From assembly GCA_021432635.1 (NCBI GenBank), contig MU270020.1, positions 186,001 through 250,000 of the forward strand: DNA of 64,000 bases, written 5' to 3'. The stretch is from Thozetella sp. PMI_491 (lineage: Eukaryota > Ascomycota > Sordariomycetes > Chaetosphaeriales > Chaetosphaeriaceae). Positions 1 to 10,292 of this stretch are shown in pieces. A model generated the notes under the pieces. It worked only from the letters and a program-made list of their open reading frames with translations. It did no database searches and had not been told where the DNA came from. Positions within the stretch are counted from its first letter, which is position 1. Each line of letters opens with the position of its first letter. The translations under genes were made by a program, and so were the position numbers.

Positions 1-1428
1 CGCTAGAACACTCTGGGCCATGCTCCCTATATGCGCATGGGCTTTGGATGATGCGCGGGGGCTTCCTTTTGCAGTTAGCTATTGTACCTAGGTACCTTCA
101 TAGCGACTCGGAGATATATGACAAGCTTGGAATGGTGGGAGCTGATCAGAAGAATGGAACCTGGGGTATACCCTAGCCGAGTATGACTTGGCAAAGCGAT
201 AAGTCTGTGCTAAACTCTTGATGGTGTAGTTCCAGGTTTAGAAAGGGTGGGCTGTAGGTGTTGTAAACGGGCAGTAGGCAGTTTTATTTTTGATCTACCC
301 CGTGCTAGCTCACTTCTTGATTCTAATCCTAGATACCACATGTATGTATATAATAGGGGTGCAGCGGGACGTCATCGGCCGGTTTGAGGTACTTAGTGAC
401 GAAGCAATTTGGATGCGTTGTGTGGCTCTAGCCGTCCGAAGTAGGGGCCGCTAGCTACGAGCTGTGAGGAGAAGTATGAAATGACCAAGGGTATTGCTTA
501 ATCGGTCGAGCTTGGTTACATACCTGCCCGATGCGATCACCGACTCTACGCTCGATGTTGACGACGTCCTATCGGAAGACTGGTCCGCTGTAGGGAGAGT
601 AAAGACGTAAGAGCGCAGCGTGCGCATAGTAGCTAGCTGAACCACGGGTTCGCAACCAGCAAACTTAATTCGGCCCTTCTCCTTATTCTATAGTGGGCCT
701 GATAATTTTAGACAAAGCTTTCCATTCGTCCGCCATGGAAAAAGAGACGTCAGATGAGCCTCGCCGGTATCATCAACCCCCACTTCACATACCTGCTAGT
801 CGCCTTGTGCGAATACCTCCCGCGCTCGGGGACAACAGTCTTCCCTACGGACTTTCCCGCCACTTCCGCGCGATATCCTGCTATCAGGGTAGTTAGAAAC
901 TCGGGCCAAGCCGGCAGTGAGGTCTCGTTCTGCTACAACCCCTCGCGATGATGTCTTTGGCTGGTTTGAGACGGTGGTTGATTCCAACCTTCTATATGAA
1001 ACTCCTGAGAAACTGGGGATGGAAGATAGATGCTTGTAGCACCTACCATAGTATCGAGGTAGGCACTTGACCGATTAGGAGTGGGAGCAGACGTGACTTC
1101 TAGGCTAGAAGATGTGAACAACGTGAGCTGCCTCTGCACCGATAGACTTCCTGGCCATCCAGACGCTCATTTTCCTCTGCATGTAACCGCTTCCTAGAAG
1201 CATCATGTAGTATGACCTATTGCCCATATGCTCAAAGCTGCGGTGCTGTTGGCCCTACAGTGTGGTATTCCTATTTCACTAGGAAACACGCCTTCGCAAG
1301 GCCGGTACCCTTCGCAACATTGGCAGATATATCCGGCAAGTTACTCATGTTCCTCAAACTAGATTTTTATTTAACTATTATAATCATCTCGCGGTACAAT
1401 ATCAGCTTCAATAGGACTGACCAAGTCT
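1..1428. other. Left-edge intergenic DNA, no gene recognised
   Basis: Only open frames shorter than 77 codons occur here, on both strands and overlapping each other, and none shows a recognisable domain or fungal splice pattern. A gene ending just left of the window cannot be excluded. Confidence 0.5.
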
Positions 1429-2466
1429 TCAGGCTCCTTTAGCAAAAGAACTTCCTCCTGCCGCAACGTCGAACTGGATACACTCCTTCAAGCCCAGCAG
1501 GTTGAAGTGATGCCGAACTCCACCAACGCGCCCCGCCTCAGTAACTTGTGCCCGCCGCTCTTGCTTCAGACCCTTCATCGCCTTCGCAACGCTCTCGAAG
1601 ACGGGTGCCAGGGAAGTGGCTGGGAATATCACGATCTTGAAGCCCATGCGGCTCGCCTCATCAACGGAGAGGTCAGGAGTGATACCACCGGCCACCATGT
1701 TTAACAAGACTGGAGTTGGGGCAAGATCCTCGCAGACCTGGCTACACTGTGCTAAAGTTGTCATTCCTTCCAGAAAGGCAACATCAGCACCGATAGAAAT
1801 GGCCTTCCGTAGACGTGATATCGCCGCCTCGTATCCAAGCGACTCGAGGCTGTCTGTTCGCGCAATGATCACAATGTCAGACGCCCCTCCAGAAAGCTGC
1901 CGCATCTCCTCTCGCGCCATGACAGCTGCCCTGATTCGGCTCAGGTAGACGTCCTCTTCGACCAGCTCCTTGTGTGCAAGATGTCCGCAGCGTTTAGACA
2001 ACACCTGGTCCTCGAGATGCAGGCCAGCAACGCCTGCGGTGATGTACGCTCGAACTGTCCTGGCGACCATGAGCGCTCCGCCGTAGCCTGTATCGGCGTC
2101 TGCAATAAGCGGGACAGTGCGATCCAGAGAGGCGATCATGCCTGCATTGTCGACCATCTCGTTGAGTGTCGCACATCCGAGGTCCGGCATGCCAAGCCGT
2201 GATGCCGCAGTTCCGGCACCAGTCATGTACAGACAGTCAAACCCCTCATTCAGGGCAAGGCGAGCAGTGAGACCATCATACACTCCGGGGCATGAGAGAG
2301 TTGTTCCCGGTTCTTGCAAGAGGGCACGAAGTCTTGCGGCCGCCGTCCGCCCCGCCTGTCTGGTATCTTTCTTTTCACTCGTCATTTTGCTCCGGCTCGT
2401 GTGTGGATACCGTTGGGTCACAAGTACATGTAGGGTCGATGGGATGGAGCGTCTGATACTTAACAT
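1429..2466 (-). CDS. Isocitrate lyase/PEP mutase superfamily lyase
   Basis: Intronless, 345 residues. The family cleaves or rearranges C-C or C-P bonds of 2-hydroxy or phosphono acids (methylisocitrate lyase, dimethylmalate lyase, oxaloacetate hydrolase). The signature KRCGH is at about residues 158-162 and the metal-binding DADTGYGG at about 123-130, inside an alpha/beta barrel. The C-terminal part (GLKECIQFD) also fits the family. Two starts are possible: 2466, or the internal ATG at 2385. The extra 27 residues contain several Arg/His and no acidic residue, as in a mitochondrial presequence, so I keep the longer form. Two exact CCGA-N4-TCGG palindromes lie 101-148 nt upstream. The substrate cannot be told from sequence. 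Confidence 0.9.
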   Translation of the reverse strand: MLSIRRSIPSTLHVLVTQRYPHTSRSKMTSEKKDTRQAGRTAAARLRALLQEPGTTLSCPGVYDGLTARLALNEGFDCLYMTGAGTAASRLGMPDLGCATLNEMVDNAGMIASLDRTVPLIADADTGYGGALMVARTVRAYITAGVAGLHLEDQVLSKRCGHLAHKELVEEDVYLSRIRAAVMAREEMRQLSGGASDIVIIARTDSLESLGYEAAISRLRKAISIGADVAFLEGMTTLAQCSQVCEDLAPTPVLLNMVAGGITPDLSVDEASRMGFKIVIFPATSLAPVFESVAKAMKGLKQERRAQVTEAGRVGGVRHHFNLLGLKECIQFDVAAGGSSFAKGA

Positions 2467-2566
2467 GAGATATTGTGGCCGTATCTAGGTAGTACCGCGC
2501 CCCCCCTTATCAAGTTAATGTATTAACTGAAAAAATAAAATAATATCACTTTCCTACTGCACTCGG

Positions 2567-2578
2567 CCGACCTATCGG
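2567..2578. promoter_or_regulatory. CCGA-N4-TCGG palindrome, site 1
   Basis: Exact palindromic half-sites (CCGA CCTA TCGG) about 100 nt upstream of the lyase start, and 36 nt from site 2 (start to start). A plausible operator for a dimeric Zn(2)Cys(6) regulator; binding is inference. Confidence 0.5.
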
Positions 2579-2602
2579 AAAGAGGCGACGTGGAAGTGGT
2601 GG

Positions 2603-2614
2603 CCGAGAATTCGG
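2603..2614. promoter_or_regulatory. CCGA-N4-TCGG palindrome, site 2
   Basis: CCGA GAAT TCGG. It has the same N4 spacer sequence, GAAT, as the site upstream of the NmrA-type gene at 16729, which makes the two 12-mers identical. Confidence 0.5.
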
Positions 2615-2946
2615 GGCTTTCGCCCCTCCCGCAATTTGACTATACTTCGGAGCACCTGAGGTCACTGACGTGCAGAAATCCAAAGGCCCCGTCTTCCTTC
2701 TGATATATCGTTTTAATTACTGCTGTGTTCCCAGTTTAGCCGTTTGAAAAACACACATGGGCATTCTATGTTTACAACAGACTAGTGGTTTTTGAGCCAG
2801 TCTTATAGTCAAGGCCGAGCAGCGGCGTGAAGAGTGGTTTTACCCACGTCTACGTTCTCCTAAGCCGCAGCTTACAAGAAAAGGAAATGTAGTGTCAATT
2901 TGATTGAATGCTATTAGAGCGAGGTATTCCTCTGTGGATCACACCA

Positions 2947-3566
2947 TCAATCACTTAGCCCCGGTATCTTGGTCACTTCCAGAGGCTCTCCAGTTTCCTC
3001 AACCGTGACCTTATCAGATGGGATTACGACAGTCAGAAAGCGGCAATACTCCTTGGTAGTGTTTTTCCAGGCATGTAGCGTCCCTCTAGAGCAATTTGCA
3101 GCATTAGCATGGGATAGTTCAGTGCCGTCCAGGCTGCTTACTTCTGTATATAAACATCTCCTTCTCGCAACGTCTCTTCGACACCGTCGTCCAGAATGAT
3201 CTGCATGGAGCCTTTTAAAACTATACCATAATCCAAGCTTTGGTTTCGATGGAGGTGGGGCTCTTGGCCTTCAGCAGTTGGTGGCAAGTCGACGATTTGA
3301 CACACAATGCCACGCTCGCCCTGACCTCGACGCACATTGTCTGGCGTCAACTCTTCTGCAGAACCTTGGATATTGACTGGGAACCCTCGAGTTCGGTGTA
3401 TTAGTGTGACACCAAGGGCCGGTGGAGTTATCCCCGATTCTGCAACCGTCTTGGGGAACGGGTTAAAGGGTGTGAGAACCTCGTCATACTCGACAATGGC
3501 TTTTCCTGTTTTGGTGTGTCCTGTGACAAGCCGTCGTGTGGTAGGCAGTTCAGTCAGAGAATTCAT
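2947..3566 (-). CDS. Cupin-domain protein 1
   Basis: Two exons (3566-3142 and 3085-2947, intron 56 nt) give 187 residues. Splicing restores GDVYIQ-K-GTLHAWKN, the second cupin motif. The first motif is HLHRNQSLDY followed by GIVLKG. The fold is a small metal-binding beta barrel, and members act as dioxygenases, isomerases or sensors in catabolic and secondary-metabolite clusters. No signal peptide, so probably cytosolic. It is divergent from the 2OG oxygenase at 4246, with a CCGA-N4-TCGG site 226 nt upstream of its start. It belongs to the same general cupin type as the gene at 16971-17670. The exact reaction is unknown. Confidence 0.85.
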
Positions 3567-3791
3567 GTTGTGTTTTTCTTCTTCCTCGTAAATTTTAAGC
3601 TAGCTAAGATAGTGGCACGCGCTGGAAGGGTGTCTGAAAAACCTTCGGGTTGGAGCGGTACATGAGCCACTCATAAGCCCAGATGTAGCCTTAGGGAAAG
3701 TAACGATAGTCTAGCCATGCTCGCCATGCGCACCCCGCGGCCAAAGTTTCCGGCTTAGCATATGTCGGTTGAGGCGACGTCCAGAGAAATC

Positions 3792-3803
3792 CCGAATTTT
3801 CGG
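3792..3803. promoter_or_regulatory. CCGA-N4-TCGG palindrome, site 3, in a divergent promoter
   Basis: CCGA ATTT TCGG in the 679-nt promoter shared by cupin 1 (minus) and 2OG oxygenase 1 (plus). A one-mismatch copy (GCGA TTTC TCGG) lies at 4030-4041, closer to the oxygenase. Confidence 0.5.
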
Positions 3804-4245
3804 ACAAACTATGGCGCACGAGCGTTCTTTAATCGATGAGGTTAGTGCCATTCGGAGTGTCGCGGGCTCGGCGTTACCTGACTACCGCCGACTGGCTGGG
3901 ACATCGACTACCCCGCCACAGGGCGGGAGTAGGCCCAAGGGAACAGCAGACTTGAGAAGCGAATCGCGTGAGCCATAGCGGCAGTACATCTTGTCACATC
4001 ACCTTTCGCACCCCAGTTCCGTAGCAACTGCGATTTCTCGGTTCCAACAACAACGGCCGCTTTGCTGATGTTCTTTACGGCAGCACATGTTTCTATAGCT
4101 TCCAATGTGTATATCGCATAATTCTAATATAAAATAATGTGTCCAAGCTATCCTTAATATTGCTACCTTGTCGCCTTTACTTTTGCTATAGTGTGCCTCC
4201 AGGATCACATAATCCACTTTCGACTCCAAACGAACCATCAACACA

Positions 4246-5352
4246 ATGACCGAAACTATTCTTGCCGAGGTGGACAGCTTCGTCCCTGTGAGACCAACTG
4301 GAGAAGACCTTGACTATGCCGACTTGGAGATCTTGGATTTCTCTCTATACAACGACGGCCCCGATGCTAGGCAGCTGTTAGCTAGTCAGGTTCGCAAGGC
4401 AATGTCAACTCAGGGCTTTTTTGTCATCGTGAATCACGGAATTGCTGAAGGGGATATCACGCGTATGGTCGACATCGGCCACACCATCCTTACTCGCACT
4501 CCACCCGAGGAGAAAGAGAAACTAAAGGCAGACATCATCGGGAAAGGGGAGTACCCCGGCTTCAAGCCACGGGGGCATTGGAAGTCAGCCGGAGTTGACA
4601 GGATTGAGAATTTCAACATCAACAGAGACATGAGCCTCCACGAGCAACCCAGCGCGTTGAAGCCGTATCGCTCAGAGATACAAACCTTTGTAGACTCGGT
4701 CCACAAGGACGTACTCTACAAGCTACTGCGACTATTCGCTTTAGCTCTCGAGCTGGAATCCGAGGACTTCTTCGTCAAGTTACACAGCTATGAGAAGCAC
4801 GACGAGTCATGGTTCCGCTGGATGGAATATTACGACGATAACTCGATCTCGGATGAGGCCGGGAAAACGCCATGGCTCGGAGGGCACCAAGATTTGAGCG
4901 GGCTCTCGCTCTTGTTCAGCCAGCCGATGGCGACCCTGCAGGTACGGGACTACGAAGACGACGCACAGTGGAAGTACATCAGGCACATCCCAGGCGCCAT
5001 CATCGTCAATGCTGGAGAGCCCATGATGTGGTGGACAGGGGACTATTTCAAGGCGGCCGTGCACCGTGTCATCCAACCACCCGAAGATCAGCGTGGACAC
5101 GACCGAAGCAGCGTCTTTTATTTTGTCGTCCCGAATGACGATGTCGTCATCAACACATTGCTTGACGAGAGCCCGGTTCTGCAGAGAGCTGGGGTCAAGA
5201 AGTGGTTTGAAGATGGCAAGGCGCCCACCAGCAAGGAGTGGGTGAACAACCGCATCAGAGTAACTGGTCAGAAAACACTCTTTACAGAGGGTGAGAAGCA
5301 GAATAGTGTGCAGCAGAAGATTGGAAATGTGACAACCACTTGGTTCAGATAA
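4246..5352 (+). CDS. 2-Oxoglutarate/Fe(II)-dependent oxygenase 1 (isopenicillin N synthase-like)
   Basis: Intronless, 368 residues, the usual family length. An N-terminal DIOX_N region (IDFS-like strand, then QGFFVIVNHGI) is followed by the double-stranded beta helix. Iron ligands are H214-x-D216 (GGHQDLSGL) and H273 (AVHRVI); the 2-oxoglutarate-binding R287-x-S289 is in DRSSVFYF. All expected catalytic residues are present, so it should be active, oxidising a small molecule in the cytosol with O2 and 2-oxoglutarate. The start follows an ACACA context. It is paired with cupin 1 across a divergent promoter. A second member of the same type lies at 23268. Substrate unknown. Confidence 0.92.
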   Translation: MTETILAEVDSFVPVRPTGEDLDYADLEILDFSLYNDGPDARQLLASQVRKAMSTQGFFVIVNHGIAEGDITRMVDIGHTILTRTPPEEKEKLKADIIGKGEYPGFKPRGHWKSAGVDRIENFNINRDMSLHEQPSALKPYRSEIQTFVDSVHKDVLYKLLRLFALALELESEDFFVKLHSYEKHDESWFRWMEYYDDNSISDEAGKTPWLGGHQDLSGLSLLFSQPMATLQVRDYEDDAQWKYIRHIPGAIIVNAGEPMMWWTGDYFKAAVHRVIQPPEDQRGHDRSSVFYFVVPNDDVVINTLLDESPVLQRAGVKKWFEDGKAPTSKEWVNNRIRVTGQKTLFTEGEKQNSVQQKIGNVTTTWFR

Positions 5353-5995
5353 ATTTATGTATATTATCTTGGTCCTCAGAAATCTTGAGAATTATTATTG
5401 CCTGCAGACGGCTCTTCAATTGTGTAGAACCGCTCGCTTGGCTGCAAACGTGGAGCCGGCTATGCAAATCTCCTCCTTGGTTCCGAGCCTTGTCACGATG
5501 TGCGCTGTGTGACACTTTCTCCCGACTTTGGGGTGATGCGGCCTGTGGAGCTATTGGCCAACGCAGAAGAAGCTAAGGTAGGCTTGAGGCCGCCTTAGCC
5601 GAGAGGTGCATCGACTCATCTCAGGCGGTGATTGGCCGGTTGGTCAATTCCAAGGCTCCAGCGTTGACGAGCTGACGGGAACGCGGCTCCGCGTGGATAA
5701 GCCACATTGTCAATACCGGAAGGTATGCATGAAACATCTGGAGAAGGCATCGAATTAGGGGTCTTGCTTTCATCCACAGCCACTGCAGTCCTAGAATGAC
5801 TCCCGAAGCTGAAAGCTAGCGTAAAGCCACTGCTTGCCATAAAATGGGCTCTATAGTGAAACGGAGCCTTGTCTCCCTCTTCCCCTTTCCCTCCTTTCAA
5901 GTGCAGTGAATCACATTGTATTGCTCTCCATTGTTCTGTTGCTCGATCAATCAGACCAAAATTATTCTTTGCCAGTTTCTTTTTGAATAAACTTC
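5353..5995. other. Intergenic, no gene recognised
   Basis: A 94-codon minus-strand frame (5616-5900) has no recognisable domain and looks fortuitous. The region probably contains the 3' end of the oxygenase transcript and the promoter of the Arg/Ser-rich gene. Confidence 0.45.
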
Positions 5996-8284
5996 ATGGA
6001 ACGCGATCATGAGTACCGCCGAGAGCCCGAAAGGGAAGTGTGGCTGGAGCGGCCAAGGTCTTACGAACACCGCCGAGCGCCCGAGAGGGAAGAGTCGCTG
6101 GACCGGTCAAGGTCTTATGAACGCCGCCGGCGGCACTCTTTACCGCGGCAGCGTAGCTCCTCATCTTCAGAAGAGGACATCACCATCCATGAAACCGAGA
6201 GAATCCAATCTCGCCAGCGCTTTATACCTCGCGGTCCCCCACCTCCACCTCTAGGAGGCGAAAGAGTGTACATCGGCGGTAGTGCACGGCGACAAAACTC
6301 CCCTCCAAGACCGACAGGACCTCCCAATGCAGCTCCCTTATATACCCACCACGTGCGTGCCGCTCCTAGGACCTCTTTCAGGACCCAGGAATTCCTTCGA
6401 GAACCGCGCCGTAATACAGATGCCCGCTCAGAGCCCGCAAGATCTCGCGAGCGCCTCCATGATTTCTTAGCACCAGGTCACGTATACCCAGAGCGTCCGT
6501 CGTCGGCGCATAGTGACTCACATGGTCGTTATCCACCACCTGACTGGCAAGATTCGTATCGTTATGAAGTATACTCCGATCCTGGGTACTCGCCTCCACG
6601 TGATGATGTATTCAGGGAACATCACCATCACTATCGACGACGCAGCCCGTCCCCATCATGGGAAGCCGAGGACCCGAACTGGAAGGAGGAGCGCCGGCCC
6701 CGGTCGCGCGTACGCCGCCGCCCCACAGTGCCACGCATCATAATCCGGGACACAACGGCACCGCACTATGAGGAAGTCTGGGAAGAAGAGTTCTACCAAG
6801 AGGAGGCCCCGATGAGACACGACCCGGGACGCTCGACCCGCCCTGGTGCCGGGTACACGACAGCATTCTCGGCCCCGGAGCGACTTTTCCACGAAACGGA
6901 GCGCCTTCCCTCACCCCTGCGCGATTACCTGCGTCCAATGACGCAGGACCGGCTCGCCATGAACGGCGCTGCGCGAACGATGCGTGAGTTCGACGCCAAC
7001 CCACCCCTGCTAGCCCGTGCAACGGGCCAGTTTGTCCGCCGTCTTGTATCGTATTCGGAAGATGACGATGAAGATGACGTGGAAGACTCCGAGTGCGATC
7101 CCCCCTCGGATACGGACGAGGAGGACAATGGTGACAGCTTCGCCTCAAGACACCGAAGCAAATCCAGAAACTCGAGGAGGGCGCGTCGAAATGAGAGCGT
7201 CTCGAGGGCACGAAGCCTACAAAGGGATTTTGGCGGACCAGTATGGCCTCCAGATGAGCCCATATGGCCTACGGGCGGCACGGGCGGTTCAGGCGGTGGA
7301 CAAGGTATGCCGCCGCCAGGTAACCCGCCACCCGGCGGCCCGCTACCAAGGTTTATGCAATGGAAAGGTTTTACAAACTATGAACTACCTGCCTATACAG
7401 ACCTTGTCGACGACAGATACAAGACTCTAGTCTCCTACTTCAACCAGTTTGAGATTGGTGCTCCCACGCCCGTTGGCTCCCTGACCCTTAAAGGATTCCT
7501 TGGTACCGTCCTTCGCGTCCTGAGACCCCAGGACTGGGCCGCCTACTTTCGGGCGAGCGGCAAGCGGGAGATATATCTCCCTTTGTCCATGGCTCAGCAA
7601 CCGCCGGCGGACGAACTCCGGGAGCTAGAGAACCGGCTGCTCGGCGTTGGACAGTTCATAGGCTCTGGGTCCTCCATGACGGTTGTCACCTACAACAAGA
7701 AGGACTATGGCACCATTACTAACTTTGACATCGACCACGTCCCCGCGGGTGGGGGCACATGGGTACGGACGGTCCGCCCGGTCGCGGCACTGCCTTACGT
7801 GCCCAAAAAGCTGCTCAAGAAGCTCATCAAGAGCGCGCCGCCTTACACTGGCAGAGCGACGGTCCAGATCAAGACCCGGGCCGAATCCCCGGGGGGCCGC
7901 TTCACATGGCGCGGCCGAGACCGGATGCCCAAGATTCGGTTCCGGGACTACATCCAAGGCGCAGTGCTGCCGTCTAAACACGTCCAGGCCCTGGCGGTGG
8001 ATGGAAGCTGGCTGCCTCGCACCCGCGGCGGGCCACGGAACTTGGTGGATGCTACAATTCCGCAGATGATAACGTGGCTGCACGCCAAGGCAGCAGTGCT
8101 ACGAAATGTCGACATGGTCGGACCCGTTTTGCTACACCCTGATAGAGATACTAGCAAGGTGGTGGTGCGGTGGATTGAAGGGCCCGGCACCTGGGAACAC
8201 ATGGGCACGGATCCGCGTGTTGTGGCCTTGTTCCCCAATGACGCCCTCTGGGCCACAAAGCGGCTGTATTGGACTGGTATATGA
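5996..8284 (+). CDS. Large Arg/Ser-rich protein with unknown C-terminal domain
   Basis: Intronless, 762 residues; I do not recognise it. Residues about 1-330 are disordered and rich in Arg, Ser, Glu, Tyr and Pro, opening with two 18-residue tandem units (REPEREVWLERPRSYEHR and a diverged copy). An acidic patch (EDDDEDDVEDSECDPPSDTDEEDN) is at about 355-380, then a basic RS stretch. A Gly/Pro linker at about 425-450 leads to a compact, non-repetitive C-terminal region of about 310 residues ending YWTGI. No membrane segment or signal peptide. The composition suggests nuclear location, but that is inference. It sits inside the accessory cluster and may be a bystander. Confidence 0.8.
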   Translation: MERDHEYRREPEREVWLERPRSYEHRRAPEREESLDRSRSYERRRRHSLPRQRSSSSSEEDITIHETERIQSRQRFIPRGPPPPPLGGERVYIGGSARRQNSPPRPTGPPNAAPLYTHHVRAAPRTSFRTQEFLREPRRNTDARSEPARSRERLHDFLAPGHVYPERPSSAHSDSHGRYPPPDWQDSYRYEVYSDPGYSPPRDDVFREHHHHYRRRSPSPSWEAEDPNWKEERRPRSRVRRRPTVPRIIIRDTTAPHYEEVWEEEFYQEEAPMRHDPGRSTRPGAGYTTAFSAPERLFHETERLPSPLRDYLRPMTQDRLAMNGAARTMREFDANPPLLARATGQFVRRLVSYSEDDDEDDVEDSECDPPSDTDEEDNGDSFASRHRSKSRNSRRARRNESVSRARSLQRDFGGPVWPPDEPIWPTGGTGGSGGGQGMPPPGNPPPGGPLPRFMQWKGFTNYELPAYTDLVDDRYKTLVSYFNQFEIGAPTPVGSLTLKGFLGTVLRVLRPQDWAAYFRASGKREIYLPLSMAQQPPADELRELENRLLGVGQFIGSGSSMTVVTYNKKDYGTITNFDIDHVPAGGGTWVRTVRPVAALPYVPKKLLKKLIKSAPPYTGRATVQIKTRAESPGGRFTWRGRDRMPKIRFRDYIQGAVLPSKHVQALAVDGSWLPRTRGGPRNLVDATIPQMITWLHAKAAVLRNVDMVGPVLLHPDRDTSKVVVRWIEGPGTWEHMGTDPRVVALFPNDALWATKRLYWTGI
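6020..6127 (+). repeat. Two-copy 54-nt tandem repeat in coding sequence
   Basis: Two adjacent 54-nt units (6020-6073 and 6074-6127) encode 18-residue Arg/Glu-rich repeats. Copies differ by scattered substitutions and keep frame, so this is an old in-frame duplication. Confidence 0.6.
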
Positions 8285-8401
8285 TGGAACGGTAGAAAGG
8301 TAACAGTTTCCAGCCACCTACTCGGTTTTTTCCCATACGAGTTCAGTTTGAAGGGGGATATTAGTATTGACAAGAAGAGACCGCAACAGGGCGGCTCTTC
8401 T

Positions 8402-10292
8402 TCAGATTGTATACTTGAAACCTGGAAGCCCTTCAATGACTAAAGTCCCGCGGTCGACCTTCTTGTTGCAAATTCGGAAATGAATCGTCATTATGCAGAC
8501 GATAATTACCACCAACAAGTTGCATGCAATGATCGCCCAGATCCCAGGGTGATACTCGGGTGCGTCCTGGTCCCTAAACACCAGTGCTCCGGCAATGCCT
8601 CCAATGCTCCCAAGCCCGACGAGAGAAGCACTGCAAAACGCTCGCTTCCACTGCCCACGAACATTGTTTGCCTGTGGCCCACATTAGTCTCTCGCGTCTG
8701 CTAAGTCGAGGTAATAGTAATTATACTTGCTTGATACGCCATTACAGCCGGAAAGTTGGCAGTCACACCACCTGTAACCAAGACTATCCCGAAATACCGG
8801 GCGGCACTGTTGCTTGCAAATCCCTTGAAGATGTTAGCAAAATCGACGGAGAGGGGGGTTTCTTCTTCCTGACGGACCATAATTGGCAATCCGATAAGGC
8901 CGATTACAGCATTAAATATGAGAACCGGTGCCCGAAGCCGCCACTGATCGCTAAAATATGATGTGACATACATCACAATCGCAGCAAATGCATATGGAGG
9001 TGCTACCAGACACTGGGCGGCCGCAACTGAGAATCCGAGGTTTTGCTGCAAGACGATGGGCAAGAAGAAAGCGATGGCATAAGCAACGGTCCCGTTGCAG
9101 AAGAAGAGGAGGCCAAACCCCCAAACCTTCCAGTCGAGGCCGGCGCGCGCCCATTTCCCGAGGTTGAATGGCTCCAGCTCGGCATCGTCACGGTCTTGAG
9201 CTATGCGACGGATCACAAATTGGCATTCCTGTTCGCTGAGGAAGTTCCAGGCAGTAGTTGCCGCGCGATCGGGGAAGTCGACCAGGAGAAAGTAGCCGCC
9301 GGCACCTATCAATATTGTGAGAAGGCCCTCCATCTAAAGCATGAGTATTAGTAGTGTTTTGAGATTAGAGGGCTTGATTTCGAAACTTACTATGAAGATC
9401 CAGCGCCATCCGCCGTAGCCTCCAAGACCGTTCTGTTGCACAACACAAATAATTAGTCAAGTTATTCAGACACGTATTGAGGAATAATAATGAGGACTTA
9501 CCATTTGCATAAACCCGTATGCCAATATCCCGGCCAAGGCCGAGGCAAAGCATCCTAGGAGATAGAAGAGCGCAAAGCGGCTCTGAACTTCGTACCGCTT
9601 ATACCACGTCGATATGAGATAAACGCAAGCTTGTTTTACAAGATTAGTGGCTTAGAAAACGATACAAAGAAAGGGGACTCTTTCATACCTGGGAAGAAAC
9701 CCCCTTCGAGGGCACCAAGTAGCAGGCGAAGGCCAAGCAGGACCGTCCAATTACTCGCGAATCCAAAGCACATCTGGGGAAGTCAGTACCCGTCTACAAA
9801 CCCCAGGTCAACCCTTAAACAACTTACGATAGTGACTCCCCACGTTAAGGTGATCGAGGCGAGGAACAGACGTGGGCCGATGTACCTGCAGAGCACAATG
9901 GCGAATGGTTGGATAAGCACATACGTTACAAAGAAGACAAGGGCGATAAGCGACTATAAGATGACAGATTAGTGACACGGCTACCGGAGCGAGATAATTG
10001 GCGATATGTAACGGACGTAGCGGTATTGGATCAACTCCATCTCCTTAGCCATCCCGGCAATTGCAGCGGCTCCATGGTTGGTGCGGTCCATCAGGCTGAA
10101 GCAGAACATGATGCCGCAGGTCACGACCAGGCGCCGGTCCACACGGCGGAGGATCCTTTTCTCGTCCGCCGGGCCGAACTCGCTGTCAGTCTCGACGTCC
10201 TCGACGTGCGAGTCGCCTGGCTTCTCTAGCTCAGCAAATCCATGCTGGTCGGCCGGCTTGTCATTGTCAAAATGGGCGTTGCCGCTAGCCAT
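8402..10292 (-). CDS. MFS permease 1, allantoate permease (Dal5/anion:cation symporter) family
   Basis: Seven exons: 10292-10017, 9953-9828, 9773-9689, 9629-9502, 9432-9391, 9333-8731, 8671-8402, giving 509 residues, normal for the family. Family landmarks run through the joins: SLIALVFFVTYVLIQP, GPRLFLASITLTWGV, LLGALEGGFFPACVYL, GYGGWRWIFI and AYQANNVRGQWKRAF. About 12 membrane helices follow a roughly 60-residue hydrophilic N-terminus. The last intron (8730-8672) starts with GC (gcaagt); only this GC-AG splice keeps the conserved AYQANN motif in frame. These permeases import small organic anions such as allantoate, ureidosuccinate, nicotinate or pantothenate; the substrate here is unknown. 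A near-match operator lies at 10492. Confidence 0.9.
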
